Shown here piece after piece: positions 13,691 through 26,500 of a stretch of DNA of 64,000 nucleotides. A program made the translations under genes and the position numbers. A model generated the notes under the pieces. It ran no database searches. It was not told where the DNA came from and saw only the letters and a list, made by a program, of their open reading frames with translations. This DNA is from Temnothorax longispinosus. Its lineage: Eukaryota > Arthropoda > Insecta > Hymenoptera > Formicidae. Location: positions 17,665,692 through 17,729,691 of the forward strand of contig NC_092367.1 in NCBI RefSeq assembly GCF_030848805.1. The letters are read 5' to 3'. Positions within the stretch are counted from its first letter, which is position 1. Every line of letters starts with the position of its first letter.

Positions 13691-16600
13691 AAAAAAGTGA
13701 CAAAATTTCAGTTAACAATAATATTACATCAAAATGCTAATATACATTAAAACACCAAAGCTTTATAAATTATTTTTCTTCATAAAATTAAAAGTAATTT
13801 GAAATTTTTCATCAGTTTATAATTTGGTTCTCTTTGCCGTTGTAATTTATGAAATTTATATAAATATAAATAGCAATCTGTCTTTCTATTTATCACTAGG
13901 TAAACATGTATCATCACGCAATTGAAATTCTACGCGATATAAAAATTAACGGTGTAGCTAGATATTGTATAAACAGTTTTATAAATTTCACGATTCGTTT
14001 TCGTATAATTGTAATAAATGGAGAAATCGACCGATCCATTGTTTCTTTAGTTTCTACATGCGTCGCAAAAAGATACGCGAGGATAATATTAAATAGCATA
14101 CTTTATCTCTCGCTAAACGTCTTTATGTTTGCAATAAAATGCCACGCAAGCATGTCACAAAGCTGCGCAAATTTATTAAGTATGACTTCATCCGCAAAAA
14201 ACCGAATGGAATTGTCAAGCATCATGGTCGCCCATAATTTCTTCAGTGCATATGATCATAATACTTTTTTTTCCCCGCATATGTATAACTGGACATGTTA
14301 ACGTTGATGCGTTTAAACGAGTTTCTCGGAAGATTTATACATAAGGAAATGCATATTTCGCGGTATTTCATCGACTTTATATACACACGTTTATGCAAGT
14401 AACTCAACAATATAACAAGGTCAATCGATCGCATAAATTAAGGCTCATAACTATTGCAATTACGTTATTATTATGCCGCTAAAGAGCTTTATTATCAAAG
14501 TCAAATCTTTTCGCGCAATACTCGCGATGTTAAATATCTTCAAATATTGAGAAAATAACGTTTTCATTATTTCATTTTAAAACATAAAATCTAAACGTCA
14601 GCGAGTCTTGTTATTTAACATCAAATAAAAATTGCGCTTTAAAAAATTTCTTTGCTCAAAGATAATAATTACTGACAATTAAGATGTTCAGGAAACAGGA
14701 GGTTCCGCATTTTTTTACAAGAAGAAAGTGTGACACAATTATCTGCAGATATAAATACAGAAGACTTTATATGCTTTGATTTCAGGATTCAGAGTGGTAT
14801 TACGTCAGGAGACTCTGTCTACGTAACGCAAAACGAAAAGGTCTGGGAAACGTGGAAAATTGCAGGGTGTCAAGATAAAAAGATCATCGCGGCACGTAAC
14901 GAGACTCGCAATATAATATTTAAATGTAAATAACGAACGAGCACACATTTATGCGCTGGCGCGCGAATAGAAAGTTGGGCGGATGTTAAGTAACAGAGGC
15001 ACGATATATATTTGCCAGCGGAGCCGTACGTAGAAAGCCTAGGATCCCGAGTGCACGCTCATGCCTCGTAATACCTTGGACAGAGAGATTACGATATCTT
15101 AGTTCTAAAGCCGATCCGTTTGACAAGCGCAAATTCATTTATGCTGCTGCGCCTGAAACATAATCTGCATTAACGTGATGCGATAAGCAATTAATAATAA
15201 GCTACATAAAGAGTATCTCAGAGAGAGACTTCCCACCGTTTCATCTGTAAATTTCTTCGACTTTAGAAGAAATTGAACTATCGAGCAAAGTAGATATTTT
15301 AGTAATTAAAATCGATAATTTTTCATATAATGTACAATACGTATTATTAAATTAAATGATATCCATCAAATTTTAAATGCAGGCTCTCTCATATTTCTGC
15401 GTATTTACGTATAATTATTTTAGAAAAAAATTATAAATCAACAAAATCTTTTACAAAAGGATAATTTCTCTTTCTCAAATATCATATCGTTGCCAAGCGA
15501 AAAATGGATTATTGTTTCAATCTCCGCCGTTTCCGCGTAATTTAATGCTTCCGCTAGGAAATGGAAAACTACGTACTTCATTAGCGCACACTGAGTCAGA
15601 TTTTAAAAGGAGCCTCCATGAAATTGTAATGCGTTTTTAATTGATAGCGAATACGAGGCGAAACGCGAGCTTATTATACGGAACCCGTTACAGATAAATT
15701 TCCTTTCGCTGAAATGTTTCCGCGTCGTGATTTTCCCGGAGCATCTATACGATCGCACGCTTGTTTCTGGTCGGATAAGAAAGAAACAATAAACTAAGTA
15801 TGTGCAATACGGATATAATAAAAGTGAATACTCTCATTGCTTGTTCTAAAGTTGAAATAAGATAATAAAATCATATTAATATGTTATATAACTTAATTAA
15901 ATTTATCTTATTTAAATTTAATTTATTTATTTTAATGCTTTTTCTTAGAAAATTCTACAAAATTTGTAACGCTATATTCTTTCACTATAAAATTTTCCTT
16001 TAAATAATTCTTTGTGAAAATTATGATATCTGTATTATATTTTGAGTATTTTATATACATTTCTTAAATTATTATTGTAAAAGAAAATTTAATAAAAGTA
16101 TATGCTAATCTATTCTACATTTGTTTATATACATAGACAAATAAAATTGATACATTTTTATAAATAATTATAAATATTATTTATAATTGATAAATATAAA
16201 TTTATGTTATCATCTATGTTACATATGGAATATTATATAGGTATCTATAAAATATACCCTAAATATAATGTACCTATCATAAAATTTTTGCAAAAAATTA
16301 TTTAAAAGAAAATTTGACAGTAAAAAGTACCTACACGCATATTATTGGGTTTGTAGAATTTTATGAAGAAAAAAAACAAAATTAAATGATAAGCTTAGCT
16401 TATGATTTATTAACGGTTATCTGGCTCATTACCAGTCATCAGACTTTTTAACGTGCGTCATCTGAATTTCAAATAACAAGCTTTTTCGAATTTCAAATTC
16501 TCCTTCTCATAAAATTCAACCAAATCGCTGACAACAACAAAAAACACATGTTTATGTAACAAATTGTATGCAAGAAAATTAAATTTTATGATCGGCGACA

Positions 16601-16962
16601 GGAATTAACCTTTGTAACTCGCTGACAGATAAAATCTCGATTACTTACGAGCATACAGATAGGTCCTTCATAAATAATTTACATACACGCTCGGCGCAGA
16701 CAATACGTCGCGAGTCCGTCAAAGCTCCGTGCGAAATAGGATTCCCCGTCTCCCCGACACGATTGACGCACGCGATTAACTCCAATTAACTTGCGCGTGT
16801 CCTGGCGTATCCCGATCGAAGATGATTTGAGCATCGCGGACAAGGTAAACTGGGTGAGCGACGCGCAAAAAAGAGGAATAAAGACGGGAGACGCTTCGTC
16901 GCGCTCTCGCAGGAGTCGCGGGAAGAACGACTCCTCGGCCAGGCAGCGGCCACGGTACTCAC
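13691..16962 (-). other. Probable 5'-UTR intron of the LITAF-like gene
   Basis: The acceptor just upstream of the LITAF-like start codon at 13682 means the transcript has at least one more exon to the right. A strong minus-strand donor (ACACG then GTGAGT) lies at 16963/16962, at the left part of a CpG-rich block, and would make this stretch the intron. I see no coding exon in it. The plus-strand frame at 14730-14933 has no recognisable feature. Confidence 0.4.
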
Positions 16963-17390
16963 CGTGTGTCCTACGTCCTACGGGCGAATTTAGCAACCGT
17001 CCACGTAATCTCGTCAGGCGAATTAGGTTATCGGTCCCTCGGCTCTCGGTCGGGCCGTTAAAAAAACGGCGACGGCCAGGCGACGGCCAGGCGACGGGGC
17101 ACAAGTCGCACGTCACGGAAAACTGTCACTGTCACTTGAGCCACTCCAAGCCACTCGCGCGTTTGTCCCTCGCGTGCAGGCGGAGAGAACGAGAGCGAAA
17201 GGAAAACGTGCGGACTGCGGCGGAGTACGGGAAGGAAAACCGTCGGTCGCGATCAGCAGGAGTATATCGAGACGACGATCGAGCGAGACTGACCTCTCGC
17301 GAGCACTCGCGAGACTTTAAAAGCTTTTCACGCGTCGGTAACGCCACGTGGGGGCACGCGTTTACCAATCGCAGCTGATAATACGGACTA
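16680..17390. promoter_or_regulatory. CpG-rich block, candidate promoter and first exon of the LITAF-like gene
   Basis: This island of high GC and frequent CpG stands in AT-rich surroundings. Read on the minus strand it contains a strong splice donor at 16963, suggesting a non-coding first exon ending there and a transcription start somewhere between about 17000 and 17390. Long open frames on both strands here are by-products of composition. Assignment to the LITAF-like gene rests only on position and strand. Confidence 0.4.
17070..17099. repeat. 11-base tandem repeat, CGACGGCCAGG
   Basis: Two perfect copies of an 11-base unit and a partial third copy sit inside the CpG-rich block. The period is 11, not a multiple of three, which argues against coding use. 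Confidence 0.8.
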
Positions 17391-17840
17391 ATAGTACTGA
17401 TGCCCGCCACGTTTGAATTTGTCGAAAATGCAAAAAGTCTTTCATGCGAAATCAATAAAAATAATACATATATACATGAGTTGTATATGAAATAGTATGA
17501 ATTATATATATTGCTTTAACATATAATATATATTAATTTTATGTAAATCTTGTATGAGAAGAAGCTATATATTATTTTTTGTTATTCGGTAATTGCCTTA
17601 ATTAACTTGACAGAAAGTATAACAAAAAATATAGCAGGATATATGCATATGTATTTCTGGATACGAGTTATGTGGCTTGTTTTTAGAGCAACAATCCTGT
17701 TCTCAAAAAATTAGGAATTCAGATTGCGAACGATGACGTGCAACTTACATTGTTTCGCGTTGTTTTAAAGGAGATATTGATCATTTATATGCATATGCAA
17801 TATGCATATTGTATATATTATATGCGTACATATCGTACAG

Positions 17841-17846
17841 TTTATT
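17841..17846 (-). terminator. Poly(A) signal AATAAA, mRpS28
   Basis: On the minus strand AATAAA lies about 30 bases past the stop codon at 17875. This gives a very short 3' UTR, as is common for small housekeeping genes. Confidence 0.6.
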
Positions 17847-17874
17847 TAACATAGATATTACAAAATTAACATTA

Positions 17875-18836
17875 TTAAAGGTCCTGTATTCTCGGCCTTC
17901 TGGTCGTCCTTGCTTTTTGTTCCGTTGTTTGTAACGGTGACGATATTAAGCCGATCAAAGTGCAATCGGCTTCGAGAAGAGTTATATCCGTCGCGGCACC
18001 TAAGAACTTGGAGGAAAGCTCCAAGTCTTTTACTCTTAACCGAACCTTTGATCCTCTCACATAGTATCTGAAATGAAGAACAAAATTAATGAATAATATA
18101 AAAGATAGCATTAGCCTTTGAAATACAATAAATATCATTGAACAAGATGTTAGGCTTGTTTATTTTGGCTAAACTTCTTGCACAGTTCATCTTTTCTCTT
18201 TTTCTCTTCAACGTGAAAAGAAAAAGAGGAAAGATGAACTGTGCAAGAAGTTCAGCTAAAATAAACAGGCCTATAGTTTGAAAAGGAACGGATTCAGGCA
18301 CACGTACTGTCCATTCTTGATAGGTTTCTGACAAACGCAGTGAAACTTCCAACCGAAATCAATGTACAAGTCATTGCCGACCACGTGAAATATCTCACCA
18401 GTTACAACCTTTCCTTCGGGGTCCCCCAGCTGGAAAGTAAAATTATGTATTTAATAAAGAGCAGTCGACAAATGCCCCGACAACTGTATGCACTGTGAGA
18501 TAGATAGATATTTACGTCGACCAGCTTGGAGTTGCGAATCAAGGAAGCGAACGTCTGCGGCGTTTCTGGCTTTTTATCGTCAATGTGTGAGAACTTCTCG
18601 TAACTTTGCGCAAAGCCGCTCAGCTTCACCTCGGACGTCGATGCTTCTGCGTTCTCTTTCGTCTGTGTTACAGCCTCCTTCTCGGCGCCGGGCTCCACGG
18701 ACGGATGCGAATCGTTACCTTGTCCTTCCGAATCTTTATTCGTGCTGAAACATCTCGTGGACGAGGAATTCACTCTCGAGACAACGAGAGATCGCAAATG
18801 CATTAACGCTTTCTCGAGGCGGTGTATCTTGTTCAT
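17875..18836 (-). CDS. mRpS28: Mitochondrial small ribosomal subunit protein bS1m (MRPS28)
   Basis: This is a component of the small subunit of the mitochondrial ribosome, imported into the matrix. Three minus-strand exons (18836-18516, 18429-18308 and 18067-17875) join in phases 0 and 2 and encode 211 residues. The amino end (about 40 residues) is rich in Arg, Ser and Val without acidic residues until the processed region, as expected of a mitochondrial targeting sequence. A charged linker follows, then the S1-like OB-fold region with GEIFHVVGNDLYIDFGWKF, the segment FHCVCQKP, and VRLRVKDLELSSKFLGAATD with TLLEAD. These blocks match the MRPS28 family, in which IFHIVENDLYIDFG and LELTSRFLGA are conserved. 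The ATG at 18836 is the first in frame; a methionine ten codons further in (MHLRSLVV) is also possible. Intron 2 contains a long hairpin, listed separately. Confidence 0.93.
18151..18273. repeat. Foldback (inverted repeat), 58-base arms, in mRpS28 intron 2
   Basis: Arms at 18151-18208 and 18216-18273 are inverted copies with about five mismatches in 58 positions, separated by a 7-base loop. It begins TAGGC and ends GCCTA and sits wholly inside the 240-base second intron of mRpS28, taking up half of it. The shape suits a small non-autonomous DNA element or a recent palindromic duplication. A TA dinucleotide at each edge could be a target duplication, but that is weak. Confidence 0.85.
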
Positions 18837-19219
18837 GATGACAACAAAATTCCCATTTAGTATCGTCCAGTATCGTCCCACTCGCTCGTCACCGTCGGTG
18901 ACTTTTAGGTTATAGCGACATCGAGTGATCGAGGTTATGTAAAAACATGCGCTTCTGCTGCTATTTCGGAGGAGTCGTCGTGATTAAAGAATTAACTTCA
19001 ATTAATTTAGGATTGAATTAGAATTGGGGAGAATTTTTACTCAACGGTAAATGCTATTAAAAATATCTGAAGAAAAATGATTCGTTTAAATTATTATTTG
19101 TAACGTTGTTAATCTCCTTTCCGATAATGAGGAAGGTTATGTTGCAATGTTGAATAATTTGAATTCTATTATTATTTGATGTTCCAGATTATATATTCTA
19201 AAGAAAGACTGAAGCGATA
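18837..19219. promoter_or_regulatory. Shared head-to-head promoter interval, mRpS28 / mRpL14
   Basis: The 383 bases between the two divergent start codons must hold both 5' UTRs and both promoters. No TATA box is well placed for either gene, which suits housekeeping genes. The sequence shows the divergent layout; shared regulation is inferred. Confidence 0.6.
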
Positions 19220-19758
19220 ATGTTGTCGCCTTCAGCAGTGTTAAATATTATAAGCAGGAACATTTCTACATCAACCCCTGTGAACCACATAATTAAATTA
19301 ACCCGCTTGAGAGTGGTGGACAACAGCGAGATAGGAAAGCTAGCTATGATGGAGGGTAAACCACCGCGATGCATACACGTCTACAATAAATATGGGATTG
19401 GTTTTATTGGTGAGACAAAAAATTAATGATTATATTGAAAATATTCCCTGTTTTATAGATCTATTTTATAAATTTGTTTGAACGTTGCTGTACAAATTAT
19501 TCAGGAGACAGAATTTTAGTCGCGATTAGAGGCGAAAAGAAAAAGGGCATACTGGTTGGATTGAAGCAGAAACAGGCGCCGAAAGTTCCCAAGTTTGACA
19601 GCAACAATCTGGTGCTCATAGACGACAACGGGACACCTCTAGGTACAAGAATACAGGTACCCATTCCACATATACTCCGAACGAAAATGAAGGAGAAGAC
19701 CCACACCAAAGGCGCAGATTATACTAAGCTAATAGCAATTGCATCCAGATTCGTGTAG
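19220..19758 (+). CDS. mRpL14: Mitochondrial large ribosomal subunit protein uL14m (MRPL14)
   Basis: This is the mitochondrial version of the universal ribosomal protein L14, located at the subunit interface of the large subunit. Two exons, 19220-19409 and 19505-19758, join in phase 1 and encode 147 residues. The first 20 or so residues lack acidic side chains and contain Ser, Arg and Asn (targeting sequence). The L14 core follows: TRLRVVDNSEIGK near residue 31, CIHVYNK, then after the junction GDRILVAIRGEKKKGILVGL, and the stretch FDSNNLVLIDDNGTPLGTRI, where uL14 proteins carry the conserved N-x-x-V-L-I-D-x-x-x-x-P-x-G-T-R-I signature. Length agrees with the family (about 145 residues). It lies head to head with mRpS28. 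Confidence 0.95.
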
Positions 19759-20886
19759 TCTTACTATTGTAATATAGAAATGCATCAAATATATACATGT
19801 TTTAGTAAAATGTTAACATTGTAATTTAGTGCAAAATTCCTTCTACAAATCATACTAATATTTGTAATACAGAAGCGCACGCGTATCGCCGTTACATATC
19901 TAAATTTTTACAATTTTATTATATAATTAATATTAAATAATATTACAATTCTCGAACCAATTTTACATATGTGTTCTTTGAGATTTTGTGTGTGTGATGT
20001 ACAGAGTCTAAGTTTCACGCATTTTAGTACAGTTATTGGCCGCTCGGTGCCTATCATCTTGTATTTCAGCGATTATTTAAGTTAATTATAAAAGTTATAT
20101 TTATATTAGGATTTATGATATTTTTGTCAAAAATTTTGCAAATAATTGCATAACTTAATTTTTCAATGTTAATTAGAATTTATTATTTAGTTGGGCTTTT
20201 TACTATTAGTCCCATCTCGAAAAAAATGAAATTTATAGTGGCAAATGCCTCTCTAGTTCTCGATAGCAGTTGTTTTCGATATGATTCTTATATAAGAATA
20301 GGGCATTGATTAGTACTTCGGTGGTCTGATACTGGTCAGGGAAGCATCTTTACCATTTTATTTCTAATTTCATTACCACATGATTCAATTTCACTCATTT
20401 TCTCACTCACAATTAGAGTCATGTCCTACACTCCTTCACTCACTCATACTCCATCACTCACATACACAGTCATACATATATTAAATCAATCATGCATTTA
20501 AGAATTTGAATTGACTGTCATTTATATAAGTCAATTCAATAGGCCAGCTAAAGTGCAAATGCATATAAAACTAACTATAAAACTAAGTTGTAAATATATG
20601 TATATGACTCTCCCTTCGGGAGTTTAAATGTTGCAAGGATATCGGGCAAATATTCATCCATGACATCCCAACAAAATTAACACGATGACATCAGTATTAT
20701 AATTTCCCATGGCACAATATGTCATATGCACTGTCAGAGATGACGCATGCACGCATATAAAAATTACATGATTGAGAAGGAAATTGTAATATTATAATAT
20801 GTTACTGTTACTTAGTTTGTGTTTGGTAGGATCTTACTCTAATAACTTACTCTAAGAATATAAATAGTATATACTTATAGTGTACT

Positions 20887-20987
20887 TATAGTGTATATGA
20901 TGTACTAATCTAATTACATTAACAGATAATAATCAGGGGAGTGGCTTACGCTTAAAGTTTATTACACGTATACTGAACCAGTAACGT
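20887..20987 (+). repeat. Direct repeat, copy 1
   Basis: This copy matches 21709-21822 in the same orientation. Shared blocks in order include TATAGTGTATAT, TAATCTAATTACATTAACAG, TCAGGGGAGTGGCT, AGTTTATTACACGTAT and ACTGAACCAGTAACGT, broken by small insertions in copy 2. The pair is separated by about 720 bases. It could be a segmental duplication or the ends of an old element. Confidence 0.85.
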
Positions 20988-21708
20988 TGACCACCTCTTT
21001 TTTACAAAATTTAAGCTATGTCTTTATTTTTTTAACATTAGTTACAATAAACGTGGAACATTGTAATAAATTTAAGAAATTAGAAACGTTCAAAAACTGT
21101 CCGAAAATAGATACGACATCAAAAAGTGAATCAACCAAGTGCTTGATTATTATCAACTTATAACTAGTGCTAAATGAGATAATGCTTCTTCATCAGATTA
21201 TAAAGCAATTAAGGATTAGAATTACAAAGAAAATTTATCATAGAATTATCATCAATATTATTATATTAGAAAGATGGTTAGATCATTTTTAAGTTGACGT
21301 AAGACTTCCAAATAAACTGTTCTGCGCAGTAACGTATGTATAGTCATCCGTTGCATGCCCTTTTAGTATGACTAATATGTTATTTGTATTTAAGCTATCG
21401 CTTTAAAAAACTGTGTGCGATAAAGGAAAGTAATTTTTAAGTAACACTAAGTGTTGTAGATTGCCATTGGTATCGTTATTGGTTCTCGTTGTGATTTGTG
21501 AAATACCTAACAGAAAATTCCAGGCAGTGATTTTCAACTTGATCATAAAATTTCGACGTCCTACTTCTCGTATGTATACTTATTTTTCGATCACTAACAT
21601 ACATATAAATAAATAATAAATATATATCTTATAATAATTAACGCAGGATTAAATTTATGATTTATTATTGCATATACATATTATGTTCTAAATAAGAATG
21701 AGCATATT

Positions 21709-21822
21709 TATAGTGTATATAATATACAGTCTAATCTAATTACATTAACAGATAATAGAGTCAGGGGAGTGGCTTATTACGCTTGAAGTTTATTACACGT
21801 ATATATACTGAACCAGTAACGT
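21709..21822 (+). repeat. Direct repeat, copy 2
   Basis: This is the second copy of the repeat at 20887-20987; it is longer by 13 bases through several small insertions (for example an extra TAT before the ACTGAACC block). Order and orientation of all blocks are the same. Confidence 0.85.
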
Positions 21823-22429
21823 AATGCAATAATATATTATTGCCACGAAATAAGATTTTTTTTACAGTTATTACTCGATGGATAATCAAACGGATCGATA
21901 ATCAACCCGGATGATAATAAAATTACAATTTATTCTAATTAAAATATAATTGAATATTATCAGGCTCTAAAACATATGTATATGTATATATGTTTACGAA
22001 ATAACAGGATAATAATAAATCCTAAGATTAGTAATTATAAGTTTTAATTATATAAATTGAGCAATATTGTATCGATTGTCATTGTACTAATTGCGGATTA
22101 ATGAGCCCTAAAAAAAGACTTTAATCCACAAATTCGTTTCTTGTTGGACATCACTGACGCGGGTACGTATCACGCAGCATACGTGAAATATCGAACGCAT
22201 GACGCGTTACGTAGATACAGTTTCCCTTCTATATTCTGCATGTTATCGAATTTTGACGGCACTGACGTACACGACGCCGAGTTGTCGAGTTCCTCGCAGT
22301 TCCTCGAGTGCTGTCACGTTCGAGAGACGCTATGTGTACTGCGACGCCTTATAATTATGTGTTGTATATATAATAATACGTAAAAATTCAACGTTGTTAT
22401 CACCTTTGATAAGATGACGCTTTGATCGA

Positions 22430-22525
22430 TGACGTGTTATCAAGCAGATAACAACCTCGCTGTTACTGTCTGTGCTCCACTGTGCTCCCGGAAATTATCA
22501 TTCGTGAAATGTGTGACAGCTCCCC
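22430..22525 (+). other. Candidate untranslated first exon of the ABCA gene
   Basis: A good plus-strand donor (CTCCCC then GTAAGT) ends this stretch, 1 kb upstream of the ABCA start codon and on the same strand. An acceptor (TTGTTTAG) follows at 23211. The start of the exon is not defined by the sequence; the left limit given is arbitrary. Transcript data would be needed to confirm it. Confidence 0.3.
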
Positions 22526-23539
22526 GTAAGTACATTCTTTGCATACAATTATTGTACATTGTTGTACATCCTTATCGCGCATATAATAGCACCGTCTATA
22601 TTTTTTTTACATTCGCATTCCGAGCGATAAGGATGTGGTAATTAAACGGACAAGCGTTAGTCTATTTATGTAAATTGCAAATCCGCTGTCTTACGTCTTG
22701 TTTGACGTCGTGCGCTTGGCAAAGATCTTCAAAGGTCTATAGGCATACGCAAGCAAGTTTAGAATTAAACTGAATGTAAATAAATCCCAGGCACATATTT
22801 CCGTTCAAATTTCATGTCCAAGTAAGCACAGAAATATCATGTAAATTTGAAATAAAACCTATAGACAATCAAGGTTAAGGTATAGGCTTTGTTCTTGTCA
22901 TAAATAAATTCTTCGTACATAGAATAGAAACTTCTCACATAATTATATGTATAGTTTCTTACACAATTCCCAGTATTCGATGTGTTATCAAACTGTATCT
23001 ATTATCTTATCTGTTAGTTTTAGAACTGCTATCTGTCTTTGATTGAGAGTAATCTATCTTTGTAGTGTTATTTAATGTAAATTGAGGTCAAATTAATGAT
23101 AATTATTAAAGTTGTAAATATAATAATCGTGACCTCTCTCTTGAATATTATATCATGCTATACACTTTAGCTTGACTCACCGTTATAAGTAATAAATTAT
23201 GTTTGTTTAGGTAAAATTTGCTATGACAACAGAGGTGGGACTCTATACATAAGAAAGAAACACTACATGGTACCTTTTTGCATGGTATCGCAAAATATGC
23301 GAATTATAGAGATATTCCCATAATTTTGATGACCAAGGCTGTATAGCTTATTTGTGAGTTATGCTGCAAGTTGAAGTCGACACTTCTTGCATCAATTCTA
23401 ATAACTTATTCAGAAGGCTTTGTATATTTTCAATGGCAAAGTGGTGTACACAGTATTTATAGTCTACAATATTTGTAGATATTTCAACACGACCCGCTGA
23501 TAATTCGTTGAAAGTATTTTCCACCAAATTAAAATCAAA

Positions 23540-26500
23540 ATGGCTAGTGGATGGAAAATTTTTGGCTTGTTGATGTACAAGAATTTGATAGTGCGCAAAA
23601 GGCACTGGCGTTCGGCGATATTCCTACAAGCTTTAGTACCCATTGTATTATTCGCGTTACTTCAAGCTTTGCGAGATTTCAGTGTTCAACCTCCAGTTGT
23701 GGTGAACCAGAGCACGTACTATCCTATAAATACGCAAGACGAGTTGATGAGGAAACTTGATAATGATTTACATAAAGTGTATTATGTACCAAAAAATCCA
23801 TATACGGAGAAGATCATGGAGTCTGTCAGATATTGTCTTGTACTGCTGCCTAAAAGTAAGTATTACTTGAAATGATGATTGAGGAATGTATGTAGTGTCT
23901 TTTAACAGCTTAAATAACATTAACGTTAATTATATTCTCTTTATTTTATAGGTATGGAAGGTTTTGTTAATGAGACTGAAATGATAAATACTTATACACG
24001 TTCTCAGGCACAAAATCCAATAGTTTCTGTGGTGGCAGTTGTTTTTGAACAATATAACGAACCCGCCATAAAATATAAAATAAGACATTCGTGGGAGATT
24101 CCAAATGACTTGTACCAAAGCGTGTCACATGGTGAACGTATAAGTTCGTCACCTACGGTATATTTCGATATGATTCCATTTACGCAAGTTCAAATATGTT
24201 TAGATGAAGTACTCATAAAGCAAGCAGCACCAGATTCTAACGTAAAGGTATTATGAATTTTTTAAAAAATATATGAGTATATTTTAATAATGAATAATTT
24301 ATCATAAAGCTGTTTATGAAAAAATATACATATACGTTATATGTCGAGACAGATAACTGGATAACATATCACTGTAATACGGGATTATTTTTTATCACTT
24401 TTGATGCATGTATTTTTCAGATGTCAATACAAAGAATGCCTTATCCACCTTATGTTAAAATAGATGAGGCTGATGTGATGTTGCGTAAAGGAATTTCTCA
24501 GTTCGTAGTTCTGGTATTTGTGATTCCGCTTTGCATAGAAGCCAGCTATGCAACAAAAGAGAAGTTTATTGGCGTAAATGTTAGTACAGTATTATTTCTT
24601 TCTACTTTTCGTACATTCTTAATCACTGAAAAATATTTATCAATTTTGTTGTTTTCAGGTCTTAATGGCAATGAATGGAGTCAAACTGGCTTATAATTTA
24701 TTTAGCTGGTTAATTACAGGGATATTATTCAGCACTATTTATGTAGTGCCAACAATCATATTATTTAAAAATACTTTTTCTGCAAATGTCGAGGCCTATT
24801 TGCAATATGGAAATGGGTTTATATTTTGGATCTTATTTACCACAGTTGTTACTCATCTTATAACATTTGGCATGCATATTGCAGCATATTTTTCAAAACG
24901 TAAATATCGTTTTATTTTATAAAATAAATATTTAAATGCATAAATTATATTCTTTATATCTCTTTATAGCACGATTTGTCACAACTGCAATAGCTATTAT
25001 TTACACGGCAGTAAATTCACTTTATATACACTTGACAAGAGAAGAAGTTTTCGGAGTTACACCATATTTTGGCATAATGTTTCCAAATATTATGCTTCAT
25101 ATACTTTTTGACGAAACAAATGCTCATGAAAGCAAATGTAAGTAGTAATTTTCAACTTATTTATGTTAATTAGTTATATTAGTAACTTATTAGAGAAATT
25201 TTAAAGAGAGGATTATGTATGCATGTGTTGTTTCGCTAACAATTTTTTTTTCTTTTAGTGATTGGTATTCAGTGGAGTAATTTTTTTATATCTGGAAGAA
25301 TAGAATATGGTATCTTAGGAAGTCCAGGTTTTATATTTCTTTTTTCAATTTTGGGTGCTGTGATACATTTTACACTTGCAATATATATAAATGCTGTCCT
25401 TCCCGGTAAATATGGAGTCCGACAGAATCCATTATATTTTTTGAAGGTAAGAAAAAATATGAAAGAAATAGTATGAACGAAAAATATACGTATATATGAG
25501 ACATGATGTTTTTTATGCTTTTGTATTTTAGTGTATTAAGAAAAATAAAATAGCTCTCGATGAAGAAGCTGGTGAATTTGATTATGATAAGGTTAACGAA
25601 GACTTCGAGCCAGTATTAGGTAATGCGCTTACACCCGGAATACAAATACGTGATGTTAAAAAATCGTACACAACAAGTTGGTTACGAAAGTCTGTAAGTT
25701 TAAACGTACATAAAAGACGACTATTTTAAATAAATAAGTTTACATAAATAGATGATTATGAATATTTTTGCTATATTTCAATACCGTTACATTATTACAT
25801 TCCAGAAAGTCCATGCGTTAAGAGGAGTATCTGTGGACTTTTACAAAGGACAAATTACTGCTCTACTTGGACACAATGGAGCAGGCAAAACTACGCTTAT
25901 GTCTATATTAACAGGTATTACATTTATGTCATGAGATGGTTTTTAACGAAAATGTTATTTTGTGGGAAATACTCATTGCATTTGTGTTCAATAGGTGTGA
26001 CAAGCGAAACGGAAGGGAAAGTCTTCATAAACGATAGAAATTTAAAAAAGCACTTGAGCAGTATTAGAAATGATTTAGGTTTATGTCCTCAAGAAAATAT
26101 GGTTTTTCCAGATTTGAATGTATTTGAACAAATAGAATTCTTTGGCTTGGTGAGGATAATAATAATTTTTGTAGAATAAAAGCAATCGCGTATCAATAAT
26201 ATATTAGTTGTATGTAATTTTTATGTTATGGCAACAGCTAAAAGCTAAAAATAAAACCAGAAACGAAGTCAAGGAGGATGTTAATATTTTGCTTTCTAAG
26301 TTGAAACTTTCCGAAAAGAAAGATTTTCTACCTAGCAAACTTTCTGGTGGTCAACAAAGAAGACTATGCCTCGGAATGGCACTTATTGGCGATGCTAGCG
26401 TAAGTTCTGAAATAGAGATATAATGAATGATGTATTATACAAATATTATATTGATCTCAAAATAAATTTATATTTAGATCATAATTTTGGATGAGCCAAC

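Larger units (their letters stand above)
19759..22400. other. AT-rich intergenic spacer with a duplicated 100-base segment
   Basis: No coding exon is evident. Apart from the direct repeat pair listed separately, there is a short stretch rich in TCACTCA-like units around 20395-20480. The spacer runs from the 3' end of mRpL14 to the presumed 5' region of the ABC transporter gene. Confidence 0.55.

Noticed and set aside
16791..17378. Plus-strand frame of 195 codons in the CpG block
   Set aside because: It spans an 11-base tandem repeat and a likely promoter; Arg-rich composition and an equally long minus-strand frame indicate a compositional artefact.
22141..22383. Plus-strand frame of 80 codons upstream of the ABCA gene
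   Set aside because: No ATG-led product with recognisable features (the frame opens with TTG) and no splice partner was found; it is more likely promoter or untranslated sequence.
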